5,036 nucleotides of DNA, taken from the NCBI GenBank assembly GCA_022360355.1, contig JAKSCY010000422.1, positions 1-5,036 on the forward strand, written 5' to 3'. Made by a program: the position numbers and the translations under genes. This document shows positions 1 to 5,036 of the stretch, in pieces. The stretch is from Chlorobiales bacterium. GTDB taxonomy: Bacteria; Bacteroidota; Chlorobiia; Chlorobiales; Chlorobiaceae. The notes below the pieces were generated by a model. That model was not told the origin of the DNA, did no database searches, and saw only the letters and a list, made by a program, of their open reading frames with translations. Numbering within the stretch: the first letter of the stretch is position 1; each line of letters begins with the position of its first letter.

Positions 1-1
1 T

Positions 2-409
2 CTCCCGATAGGCGGTATGGTTATCGGTAACTCGATGTCTGCCCTGGCAATTGCACTTGAGCGTCTGTTCGGAGAGATGCGTCAACAAAGAGGGTTGATT
101 GAGACCAGGTTGTGTCTGGGGGCAAACTACAAGGAGGCGAGTTCGGAAATGTTCAAAAATGCTGTTACGGCAGGAATGATTCCTTCAATCAATGCGATGA
201 TGGGTGTGGGGCTTGTGTTTATACCGGGAATGATGTCGGGGCAGATTCTTGCCGGTGCAGATCCCCTGCAGGCAATACGCTATCAGATCGTTATCATGCT
301 CATGCTGGTTGGTTCGACCGCTACAACATCCATTGTAACCATGCTTATTGTCAGGAAACGCTGCTTCGGCAAAGGCGAGGAACTGTTGTTGTCAACAAGT
401 AACCAGTGA
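2..409 (+). CDS. fetB: FetB/UPF0014 family ABC transporter permease, C-terminal part (5' truncated by window edge)
   Basis: An open frame runs in from the left edge with no stop and ends at TGA 407-409, leaving 135 visible residues of a family that is usually about 250-260 aa. The ATG at 17 is internal: the frame continues upstream as LPIGG before the Met, and PIGGM-IGN-M is a family-typical stretch. Visible residues 33-80 carry the cytoplasmic loop and the conserved run around GLVFIPGMMSGQILAG (about 70-85). Hydrophobic membrane segments lie near residues 56-78 and 93-117, followed by a basic, polar tail. Known for the family: E. coli FetB pairs with the ATPase FetA and has been linked to iron export and resistance to peroxide stress. 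The ATPase gene would be expected upstream, outside the window. The family assignment is firm, but the substrate here is inferred only from homology. The gene converges on lgt across 22 bp, where I see no clear terminator. Confidence 0.8.
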   Translation, partial: LPIGGMVIGNSMSALAIALERLFGEMRQQRGLIETRLCLGANYKEASSEMFKNAVTAGMIPSINAMMGVGLVFIPGMMSGQILAGADPLQAIRYQIVIMLMLVGSTATTSIVTMLIVRKRCFGKGEELLLSTSNQ

Positions 410-431
410 GTAGAGTAACAGGTTCTTGATT

Positions 432-1328
432 TTATTTCCCAGTTTCTATTACCGGATCTTTTTGCTTTCTGTTTTCTTCCTGTTTGTTTCCCAGCTTACT
501 GCTCACGGCTATAACGCCGATTCCTCCGGCTATCATGGCAAGGCAAAGAAGCTGTCCCATTGAGAGCTGCATGAAAATAAAGCCAAGGTGTGCGTCGGGT
601 TCACGGTAAAATTCAATGAAGAAGCGAACGACGCCGTAACCAATGAGATAAAGCCCCGAGAGAAAACCCGGATAAGGTGCTCTTTTGCGTAACGCCCAGA
701 GTATGACGAAAAGAAAAATTCCCTCGAAAAAAGCTTCATAAAGCTGTGAAGGATGCCGGAGAGAGTCTCCAGGTGCCATAGGAAAATACATTCCTATTGC
801 AGCGTCGGTGACACGGCCATAAAGTTCACCGTTGATGAAGTTGCCGAGTCGCCCGAACATGTAGCCCAGTGGAACCGAGACGATGAAAAGGTCGATAGTT
901 TGCAGAAAAGGTTTGTTCTGGTTTCTGGTGAAAAGCCATACCGCAAGAAAAACACCGATAGCGCCGCCGTGATACGACATGCCGGCGATGCCTGAAAAAC
1001 TGCAGCTTCCGCCGGAAAAACTGAAAGGAATGATCGAGCCGAGAGGATTGGCAATAAACTCGGGGAAACTGTAAAAAAGGAGATACCCCAGGCGGCCTCC
1101 AAGCAGAACCCCTACAATGGCCCATGTGAGAACATCGCCGGTAAAAGTGGGGGAGTAGGGGAGTTTTTCAGTTTTGATTCTGTAACGAGTCACGAGATAT
1201 ACCACCGCAAAGGCAATGATGTACATCATGCCGTACCAGCGCACAGGAAAACTGCCTACAGTTATAATAACCGGATCCATTCGGGAGGGAAGTGTTTGCC
1301 ACCAGGTAATAAAGTTATCCATAGCCAT
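432..1328 (-). CDS. lgt: Prolipoprotein diacylglyceryl transferase (Lgt)
   Basis: Lgt is an inner-membrane enzyme that transfers diacylglycerol from phosphatidylglycerol to the lipobox cysteine of prolipoproteins, the first step of lipoprotein maturation. The protein has about seven hydrophobic segments. Counting from the upstream TTG at 1370, hallmarks are RWYGMMY (Tyr46), YHGGAIG (His134, equivalent to the essential E. coli His103), the signature GRLGNFINGE (Arg174, Asn177, Asn180, Glu182), RHPSQLYEA (206-213) and EFYREPD (Arg256). The last 22 or so residues are a charged tail (KQEENRKQKD). The start is uncertain: the open frame reaches TTG 1370 (312 aa), with ATGs at 1328 (298 aa, used here), 1322 (296 aa) and 1280. 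None has a convincing Shine-Dalgarno site. The short Lgt N-terminus before the DPV-I--G motif favours 1328 or 1322. The gene is divergent from aclB and convergent with fetB. Function is very secure; the 5' end is not. Confidence 0.93.
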   Translation of the reverse strand: MAMDNFITWWQTLPSRMDPVIITVGSFPVRWYGMMYIIAFAVVYLVTRYRIKTEKLPYSPTFTGDVLTWAIVGVLLGGRLGYLLFYSFPEFIANPLGSIIPFSFSGGSCSFSGIAGMSYHGGAIGVFLAVWLFTRNQNKPFLQTIDLFIVSVPLGYMFGRLGNFINGELYGRVTDAAIGMYFPMAPGDSLRHPSQLYEAFFEGIFLFVILWALRKRAPYPGFLSGLYLIGYGVVRFFIEFYREPDAHLGFIFMQLSMGQLLCLAMIAGGIGVIAVSSKLGNKQEENRKQKDPVIETGK

Positions 1329-1332
1329 AGTT

Positions 1333-1341
1333 GTTATATCA
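1333..1341 (-). promoter_or_regulatory. Possible extended -10 element for lgt
   Basis: On the minus strand this reads TGATATAAC, an extended -10 match (TG-N-TATAAC). I find no good -35 box at 16-18 bp. A start site about 7 bp downstream would fall on or next to the ATG at 1328, implying a very short or absent leader, which would fit the lack of a ribosome binding site. This is a pattern match only; A/T-rich hexamers are common. Confidence 0.22.
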
Positions 1342-1387
1342 CAATCTTTCAATACTGGAATACCGGGCAACAGGTGCTTGACTCAAA

Positions 1388-1495
1388 ATGTCAGGAAAAA
1401 TTACAAAAGAGGAGCTTTCCATGAACTTAGGCATAAAAAAGCTACATGCATGCTTATTTACAAGAGAAAATTGCTTGAATCAGGAGGAAATATAG
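1388..1495 (+). CDS. Possible small ORF (35 codons; 24 codons from the ATG with a ribosome binding site) in the aclB leader region
   Basis: An open frame from ATG 1388 to TAG 1493-1495 encodes 35 aa beginning MSGKITKEELSMNLGIKK and ending in NQEEI. An in-frame ATG at 1421 has a good Shine-Dalgarno match (GAGGAG at 1409-1414, 6-nt spacing) and would give 24 aa; the ATG at 1388 has none. The peptide is mixed-charge, without a signal sequence or a run of one amino acid such as classical attenuator leaders carry. A stop lies three codons upstream of 1388 (TGA 1379-1381). I recognise no family. It ends inside the palindrome at 1488-1503, ahead of aclB. It could be a chance ORF, a small protein, or a leader peptide; the Shine-Dalgarno match is the only positive evidence. 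Confidence 0.25.
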   Translation: MSGKITKEELSMNLGIKKLHACLFTRENCLNQEEI

Positions 1496-1502
1496 CTATA
1501 TT
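1475..1502 (+). promoter_or_regulatory. Candidate sigma70-type promoter for aclBA
   Basis: TTGAAT (1475-1480, 4/6 to the -35 consensus), a 16-bp spacer, and TATATT (1497-1502, 5/6 to the -10 consensus). The predicted start near 1509 would give aclB an untranslated leader of about 57 nt. It is the best-spaced pair I find in the 195 bp between lgt and aclB. A weaker alternative is TAAAAT at 1551-1556, which would make the aclB message nearly leaderless. Inference from consensus only. Confidence 0.35.
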
Positions 1503-1503
1503 T
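1488..1503. promoter_or_regulatory. Perfect 16-bp palindrome overlapping the candidate aclB -10 box (possible operator)
   Basis: AAATATAGCTATATTT equals its own reverse complement over all 16 bp; the next pair out (G1487/A1504) breaks it. It overlaps the proposed -10 hexamer (1497-1502) and the stop codon of the small ORF. Its position suits a site where a dimeric repressor could block RNA polymerase. As RNA it would fold only into a weak A/U stem with a 4-nt loop, so a DNA-binding role is more plausible than a terminator. A/T-rich palindromes can arise by chance, and no known operator is recognised. Confidence 0.35.
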
Positions 1504-1507
1504 AAGC

Positions 1508-1534
1508 TTTGCGTTTTTTGATTTTTTGCGTTTT
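1508..1534. repeat. Short T-rich direct repeat in the aclB leader
   Basis: TTTGCGTTTT occurs at 1508-1517 and again at 1525-1534, a 17-bp period, with a third partial GCGTTT at 1539-1544. It lies between the candidate -10 box and the aclB start. The T runs (1514-1519 and 1522-1527) follow the weak palindrome, but no strong stem precedes them, so I do not call a terminator. No function assigned. Confidence 0.4.
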
Positions 1535-1565
1535 CACAGCGTTTAACAAATAAAATACGAATAGA

Positions 1566-2762
1566 ATGGCAAAGATACTTGAAGGATCGGCTATGAAGTT
1601 TTTCAACAAGTGGGGCATTCCTGTGCCTAACTATGTTGTTGTCATGGATCCGAACAGACTGGCTCAGCTTGGCGAAGCAAATAAATGGCTCAGGGAATCC
1701 AAACTCGTTGTAAAGGCTCATGAAGCTATCGGTGGAAGGTATAAACTTGGCCTTGTCAAGCTTGGCCTCAATCTGGACGAAGCCGTAGCGGCTGCCCGTG
1801 AAATGATCGGCAAGAAAATCGGCTCGGCCGAGATCCGCCAGGTTATCATTGCCGAAATGCTCGATCATGATGCAGAGTTTTACATGTCGATGAGCGGGAA
1901 CAAGGATGGTGCTGAACTGCTCGTTTCAAGCAAGGGCGGCGTTGATATTGAAGACAACTGGGACACAGTCAAACGCATCCAGATTCCTGTCGGCGAGGCT
2001 CCTTCCATAGAAGACTTGACAGCACTTGCTGAAGAGGCAGGTTTTGAGGGTGAAATTGCAGAACGCGTTGGGAAGATCGCTTCCAGACTCGTTCTCTGTT
2101 TTGATAACGAAGATGCACAGTCGATAGAAATCAATCCTCTTGTTATTCGTAAAAGCGATATGAGGTTTGCTGCGCTTGATGCGGTTATGAATGTTGACTG
2201 GGATGCCAGGTTCCGTCATCCTGACTGGGATTTCAAGCCGGTCTCGGAAATCGGACGTCCATATACCGATGCTGAACAGCAGATGATGGAGCTTGATTCA
2301 AGGATCAAGGGTTCGGTAAAATTTGTCGAGGTTCCCGGCGGGGAAGTGGCTCTTCTGACTGCAGGCGGCGGTGCTTCTGTATTTTATGCAGATGCGGTTG
2401 TTGCCCGGGGCGGTACAATAGCCAACTACGCCGAATACTCCGGCGCACCGCCGGACTGGGCGGTTGAAGCTCTGACGGAGATACTTTGCCAGCTTCCGAA
2501 TATCAAGCATATCATTGTCGGGGGGGCTATCGCTAACTTTACCGACGTGAAAGCGACATTCGGGGGTATTATCAACGGCCTGCGTGAAAGCAGGGAAAAC
2601 GGCTTCCTGAAAGGGGTTAAAATCTGGGTTCGTCGTGGTGGTCCGAACGAAACCGAGGGACTTGCTGCTATCAGCAAACTCAAGGATGAAGGGTTCGACA
2701 TCCATGTTTATGACCGAAACATGCCGATGACCGATATCGTTGATCTGGCCATGAATTCCTGA
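1566..2762 (+). CDS. aclB: ATP-citrate lyase small (beta) subunit AclB
   Basis: This is the small subunit of the ATP- and CoA-dependent citrate lyase of the reductive TCA cycle (citrate + ATP + CoA to acetyl-CoA + oxaloacetate + ADP + Pi), cytoplasmic and partnered with AclA. The 398 aa match the Chlorobium family length and correspond to the N-terminal part of animal ACLY. Residues 1 to about 240 form a SucC-like ATP-grasp domain: LVVKAHEAIGGR (Lys50, Arg58), GGVDIED (124-130) and the metal-binding EINPLVI (188-194). Residues from about 245 form the CoA-ligase-like citrate-binding domain: LTAGGGASV (264-272), NYAEYSG (287-293), GGAIANFTDV (319-328) and VRRGGPNE (355-362). ATG 1566 has no Shine-Dalgarno site, whereas the in-frame ATG at 1593 (Met10) has GAAGGA 6 nt upstream. 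I keep 1566 because the MAKILEG N-terminus agrees with my recollection of Chlorobium AclB. aclA follows after 58 bp, probably as one operon. Confidence 0.96.
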   Translation: MAKILEGSAMKFFNKWGIPVPNYVVVMDPNRLAQLGEANKWLRESKLVVKAHEAIGGRYKLGLVKLGLNLDEAVAAAREMIGKKIGSAEIRQVIIAEMLDHDAEFYMSMSGNKDGAELLVSSKGGVDIEDNWDTVKRIQIPVGEAPSIEDLTALAEEAGFEGEIAERVGKIASRLVLCFDNEDAQSIEINPLVIRKSDMRFAALDAVMNVDWDARFRHPDWDFKPVSEIGRPYTDAEQQMMELDSRIKGSVKFVEVPGGEVALLTAGGGASVFYADAVVARGGTIANYAEYSGAPPDWAVEALTEILCQLPNIKHIIVGGAIANFTDVKATFGGIINGLRESRENGFLKGVKIWVRRGGPNETEGLAAISKLKDEGFDIHVYDRNMPMTDIVDLAMNS

Positions 2763-2820
2763 TACGCGACATCGTAAAAAGAAGAATAACATTGATAACT
2801 CATTAAACCGGATAATAACT
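2763..2820 (+). other. aclB-aclA intergenic spacer
   Basis: 58 bp, A/T-rich, between the aclB TGA and the aclA GTG. I see no terminator stem and no promoter of note, consistent with co-transcription. It holds GATAACT (2794-2800) and a near copy ending in ATAATAACT (2812-2820). The only Shine-Dalgarno candidate for aclA is a weak CGGA at 2809-2812, 8 nt before the GTG. Confidence 0.5.
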
Positions 2821-4653
2821 GTGAGCATTGTAATTAATAAAGAGACACGCGCTGTTATAATTGGCGGAGCAGCAGGCGTGAATGCGGCAAAGAAAATGGC
2901 CGAATTTGACTTCCTTGTGAAACGTCCTCTGACAATACAGGCTTTTGTCTATCCTCCCGAAGAAGGCCAGCAGAAAGAGATTTTCCTTGGTGGTGAACTG
3001 AAAAACGTCAAAGTTTATTCTACGCTTGATGAAGCGCTGGCTCATAACCCGCAGATCAATACAGCATTGGTCTATCTTGGTGCATCCCGTGCTACCAAGG
3101 CAACACAGGAGGCTCTTGAGTCGGAGCACATCAATCTTGTTTCGGTCATTACCGAAGGTGTTCCTGAGAAAGACGCAAAAAAACTCCGCATTCTTGCCGA
3201 GAAAAACGGCAAGATACTCAACGGTCCTTCCTCTATCGGTATCATGTCCGCAGGTGAATGCCGTCTTGGTGTTATCGGCGGCGAATACAAGAACCTCAAG
3301 CTTTGCAATCTTTACAGGCCGGGATCGTTCGGAGTTCTTACAAAATCCGGTGGTCTTTCCAATGAAGCGATGTGGTTGTGTGCGCAGAACGGTAACGGTA
3401 TCACCTCTGCCGTAGCTATCGGTGGCGATGCTTATCCGGGAACCGATTTTGTCACCTATCTTGAAATGTTTGAAAAAGATCCGGATACCAAAGCTGTCGT
3501 TATTATCGGTGAGGTTGGCGGATCACTTGAAGAAGAGGCAGCAGAATGGCTTGCTGCGGAAAAACGTCGTATAAGAGTTATCGCCGCTATCGGCGGTACC
3601 TGTCAGGAAGTACTTCCTCAGGGCATGAAGTTCGGTCATGCAGGTGCAAAAGAAGGAAAAAAAGGCGCCGGTTCGGCTCGATCGAAGATGAATGTGCTTC
3701 GTGAGGCAGGTGCACTTGTTCCTGACACGTTTGGTGGTTTGAGCAAGGCGATCAAGCAGGTGTATGACGAACTTCTCGCTGATGGCTCCATTGCACCGGA
3801 AGAACCGATTTCCGACGATCTGCTGCCGGAACTGCCTCCAAAGGTTCAGAAAGTCATCAAGGAAGGTGAAGTTATTGTCGAACCGCTTGTTCGTACAACG
3901 ATCTCCGACGACCGCGGCGAAGAGCCGCGCTACAGAGGTTATGCGGCATCAGAGCTCTGTGAAAAAGGCTACGGCATGGAAGACGTCATCGGCCTTCTCT
4001 GGAACAAGAAGCTTCCGACAAAGGAAGAATCCGAGATCATCAAACGAATCATCATGATCTCTGCCGATCACGGTCCCGCTGTTTCGGGTGCTTATGGAGC
4101 CATTCTCGGTGCGTGTGCCGGAATCGACATGCCCCAGGCTGTTTCTGCCGGTATGACCATGATCGGACCGCGTTTCGGCGGTGCTGTAACCAATGCAGGT
4201 AAGTATTTCCAGAAAGGTGTACAGGATTTCCCGAACGACATTCCCGGCTTTCTGGCATGGATGAAGAAAAACGTCGGTCCTGTTCCCGGTATCGGTCACC
4301 GTGTCAAGAGCTTGAAGAATCCTGACAAGCGAGTCAAATATCTGGTATCCTACGTGAAAAATGAAACCTCGTTGCATACGCCATGCCTCGACTACGCGCT
4401 TGAAGTCGAGAAAGTGACCACAGCGAAAAAGGATAACCTTATCCTGAACGTCGATGGAACCATGGGCGCCATCCTGATGGATCTTGGTTTCCCGGTTCAT
4501 TCGTTGAACGGTTTCTTCGTTCTGGCACGTACAATCGGAATGATCGGCCACTGGATCGATCAGAACGAGCAGAACTCACGTCTGATAAGGCTCTATGACT
4601 ACCTCATCAACTACGCGGTAGAAGATGAGAAGGAAGTGCCCGATAAGAAATAA
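2821..4653 (+). CDS. aclA: ATP-citrate lyase large (alpha) subunit AclA
   Basis: This is the large subunit of ATP-citrate lyase, 610 aa, matching the Chlorobium family length. Domains in order: a SucD-like CoA-binding Rossmann domain (about 8-150, with VIIGGAAGVNAAKKM and NGPSSIGI); a ligase domain (about 165-315) with LTKSGGLSNE (173-182) and the phosphohistidine loop FGHAGAKEG, whose His273 is the residue autophosphorylated by ATP; a charged, proline-rich linker (about 320-350); and a citrate-synthase-like lyase domain (about 355-600) with ADHGPAVSGA (His417), PGIGHRVKS (His493) and NVDGTMGAI (Asp545), equivalent to the catalytic residues of animal ACLY. It therefore phosphorylates itself, forms citryl-CoA with AclB, and cleaves it. 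All key residues are present, so it should be active. The start is GTG 2821 with a weak Shine-Dalgarno; I find no alternative ATG, GTG or TTG in frame in the spacer. A terminator-like hairpin follows the stop by 25 bp. Confidence 0.97.
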   Translation: MSIVINKETRAVIIGGAAGVNAAKKMAEFDFLVKRPLTIQAFVYPPEEGQQKEIFLGGELKNVKVYSTLDEALAHNPQINTALVYLGASRATKATQEALESEHINLVSVITEGVPEKDAKKLRILAEKNGKILNGPSSIGIMSAGECRLGVIGGEYKNLKLCNLYRPGSFGVLTKSGGLSNEAMWLCAQNGNGITSAVAIGGDAYPGTDFVTYLEMFEKDPDTKAVVIIGEVGGSLEEEAAEWLAAEKRRIRVIAAIGGTCQEVLPQGMKFGHAGAKEGKKGAGSARSKMNVLREAGALVPDTFGGLSKAIKQVYDELLADGSIAPEEPISDDLLPELPPKVQKVIKEGEVIVEPLVRTTISDDRGEEPRYRGYAASELCEKGYGMEDVIGLLWNKKLPTKEESEIIKRIIMISADHGPAVSGAYGAILGACAGIDMPQAVSAGMTMIGPRFGGAVTNAGKYFQKGVQDFPNDIPGFLAWMKKNVGPVPGIGHRVKSLKNPDKRVKYLVSYVKNETSLHTPCLDYALEVEKVTTAKKDNLILNVDGTMGAILMDLGFPVHSLNGFFVLARTIGMIGHWIDQNEQNSRLIRLYDYLINYAVEDEKEVPDKK

Positions 4654-4660
4654 CGTGTAA

Positions 4661-4756
4661 GTACGATAAGTTAAGAGAGCCCGGCTGTGTATTATTGTAC
4701 TTTGCCGGGCTTGCCTTTTATGGAGGTGCCCTTATTTTCAGCCGGACTTATCGTAC
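4661..4756. repeat. Outer inverted repeat enclosing the aclA terminator (alternative hairpin)
   Basis: GTACGATAAGT (4661-4671) is the exact reverse complement of ACTTATCGTAC (4746-4756), 11 bp. Directly inside the right arm, CAGCCGG (4739-4745) is complementary to CCGGCTG (4681-4687). Together they can form an 11+7 bp stem with a 9-nt bulge (4672-4680) on one side. The inner arm shares 4681-4685 with the 5' arm of the terminator stem, so the two folds exclude each other. The right outer arm contains the stop codon (4748-4750) and last two codons of the minus-strand gene. Complementarity is seen directly; any role is inference. Confidence 0.55.
4678..4720 (+). terminator. Probable intrinsic terminator after aclA (imperfect T tract)
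   Basis: AGCCCGGC (4678-4685) pairs perfectly with GCCGGGCT (4704-4711), an 8-bp GC-rich stem with an 18-nt loop that can form a further 3-bp GTA/TAC stem. The tail is TGCCTTTTA, with only four consecutive T and a GCC interruption, so efficiency may be moderate. It sits between the convergent aclA and radical SAM genes. On the minus strand the tail after the stem is CTCTTAACTT, a poorer T tract, so bidirectional action is possible but weaker. Confidence 0.65.
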
Positions 4757-5036
4757 GGATGGTTGCCTCAGCAGGGAAGACAGCCTGAAAGCCTGTTTCA
4801 GCACTGTGCTCAATATACTATCCCCGTCGAAGGCATCGTCAAGCGCTCCACGCTTGATCATATCGAAGAGAATCTTCGATAACGATGTCTTTCGCTTGGC
4901 ATACACCAAAATATTCTCCATTTCTTTTGGCGTTATATGGGGATGCTTCCATACGAGCGTATTGCAGTTCCAGTCCGCCCAGTTCCAGTTAATGATTCTG
5001 GTTCTGTACTCGTTGAACATCTTGCTGCCCGGAAGA
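4748..5036 (-). CDS. Probable cobalamin-binding radical SAM protein, C-terminal fragment (5' truncated by window edge)
   Basis: A minus-strand frame enters from the right edge and ends at TAA (4748-4750), leaving 95 visible residues. The ATG at 5020 is not the true start: the frame continues upstream as LPGSK, the LPG(T/S) stretch that commonly precedes the C-terminal region of B12-binding-domain radical SAM enzymes. Next come the INWNWADWN segment (residues 15-23), LVWKHPHITPKEME (27-40) and a helical A-R-TS--KI----K motif (46-62), the usual order in that family's tail (aromatic-rich W-x-W/D-W, then P-x-x-TPEEM). The radical SAM CxxxCxxC cluster and the cobalamin domain would lie outside the window. 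In green sulfur bacteria such enzymes include the bacteriochlorophyll methyltransferases BchQ and BchR and BchE-type cyclases; nothing visible decides between these or another role. The gene converges on aclA. Confidence 0.65.
   Translation of the reverse strand, partial: LPGSKMFNEYRTRIINWNWADWNCNTLVWKHPHITPKEMENILVYAKRKTSLSKILFDMIKRGALDDAFDGDSILSTVLKQAFRLSSLLRQPSVR

Noticed and set aside
382..407. Inverted repeat TTGTTG-T-CAACAA with short flanking complementarity near the fetB 3' end
   Set aside because: A one-base loop cannot form a terminator hairpin, there is no T tract, and it lies inside coding sequence.
753..1125. Overlapping open frames on both strands inside lgt
   Set aside because: All lie within lgt, whose frame alone carries the family signatures; these are shadows.
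1378..1407. TTGACT (1378-1383) with TACAAA 18 bp downstream as an alternative promoter
   Set aside because: The -10 matches only 4/6 and the predicted start (about 1414) would remove the ribosome binding site of the small ORF. Weaker than the 1475-1502 candidate.
1445..1453. CATGCATG palindrome in the lgt-aclB region
   Set aside because: Eight base pairs only, with no association to promoter elements; expected by chance.
1481..1490. Strong Shine-Dalgarno-like CAGGAGGAAA
   Set aside because: No ATG, GTG or TTG lies at a usable distance downstream, so it is probably not a ribosome binding site. It falls within the candidate promoter spacer.
1216..1521. Plus-strand open frame of 101 codons from inside lgt into the aclB leader
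   Set aside because: Its first half is antisense to lgt, it has no recognisable domain, and it runs into the T-rich leader. The separate 24/35-codon frame has better start signals.
1458..1868. Minus-strand open frame of 136 codons over the aclB 5' end
   Set aside because: It is antisense to the AclB ATP-grasp domain and the A/T-rich leader; no recognisable protein.
2298..2828. Minus-strand open frame of 176 codons across the aclB 3' end and spacer
   Set aside because: It is antisense to the strongly conserved citrate-binding domain of AclB, is Cys/Arg-rich with no family features, and has no supporting signals.
3949..4551. Minus-strand open frame of 200 codons inside aclA
   Set aside because: It lies wholly antisense to the conserved lyase domain of AclA, and its translation shows no recognisable motif. 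It is a codon-bias shadow.

Overview
The window looks like chromosomal DNA of a green sulfur bacterium (Chlorobiaceae; genus not determinable by eye). The main reason is a complete pair of genes for the two-subunit ATP-citrate lyase, in the order aclB then aclA as in Chlorobium. Protein lengths (398 and 610 aa) and motifs fit the family, including the phosphohistidine of AclA at His273. The enzyme drives the citrate-cleavage step of the reductive TCA cycle by which these phototrophs fix CO2. GC content looks moderate, and I see no mobile element, tRNA, rRNA or CRISPR array.

Layout: (1) positions 2-409, plus strand, the 3' part of a FetB/UPF0014-type ABC permease gene entering from the left edge. 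(2) 432-1328, minus strand, lgt, convergent with fetB across a 22-bp gap. (3) about 1329-1565, the divergent lgt/aclB control region. It holds a possible sigma70-type promoter for aclB, a perfect 16-bp palindrome over its -10 box, a possible small ORF of 24 or 35 codons, and short T-rich direct repeats. (4) 1566-2762, aclB. (5) 2821-4653, aclA, co-directional after a 58-bp gap and starting with GTG. (6) 4654-4747, a convergent intergenic region with a GC-rich terminator-like hairpin nested in a larger alternative inverted repeat. (7) 4748-5036, minus strand, the C-terminal 95 residues of what looks like a cobalamin-binding radical SAM enzyme running off the right edge.

How the genes work together: AclB (ATP-grasp plus CoA-ligase-like citrate domain) and AclA (CoA-binding and phosphohistidine domains fused to a citrate-synthase-like lyase domain) form one enzyme that makes acetyl-CoA and oxaloacetate from citrate, ATP and CoA. 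lgt is an envelope housekeeping gene, and the permease and radical SAM fragments have no evident link to carbon fixation.

I do not see a clearly undescribed system. The coding content is well understood. The parts worth a second look are non-coding: the promoter-palindrome-small-ORF arrangement ahead of aclB and the two mutually exclusive hairpins after aclA.
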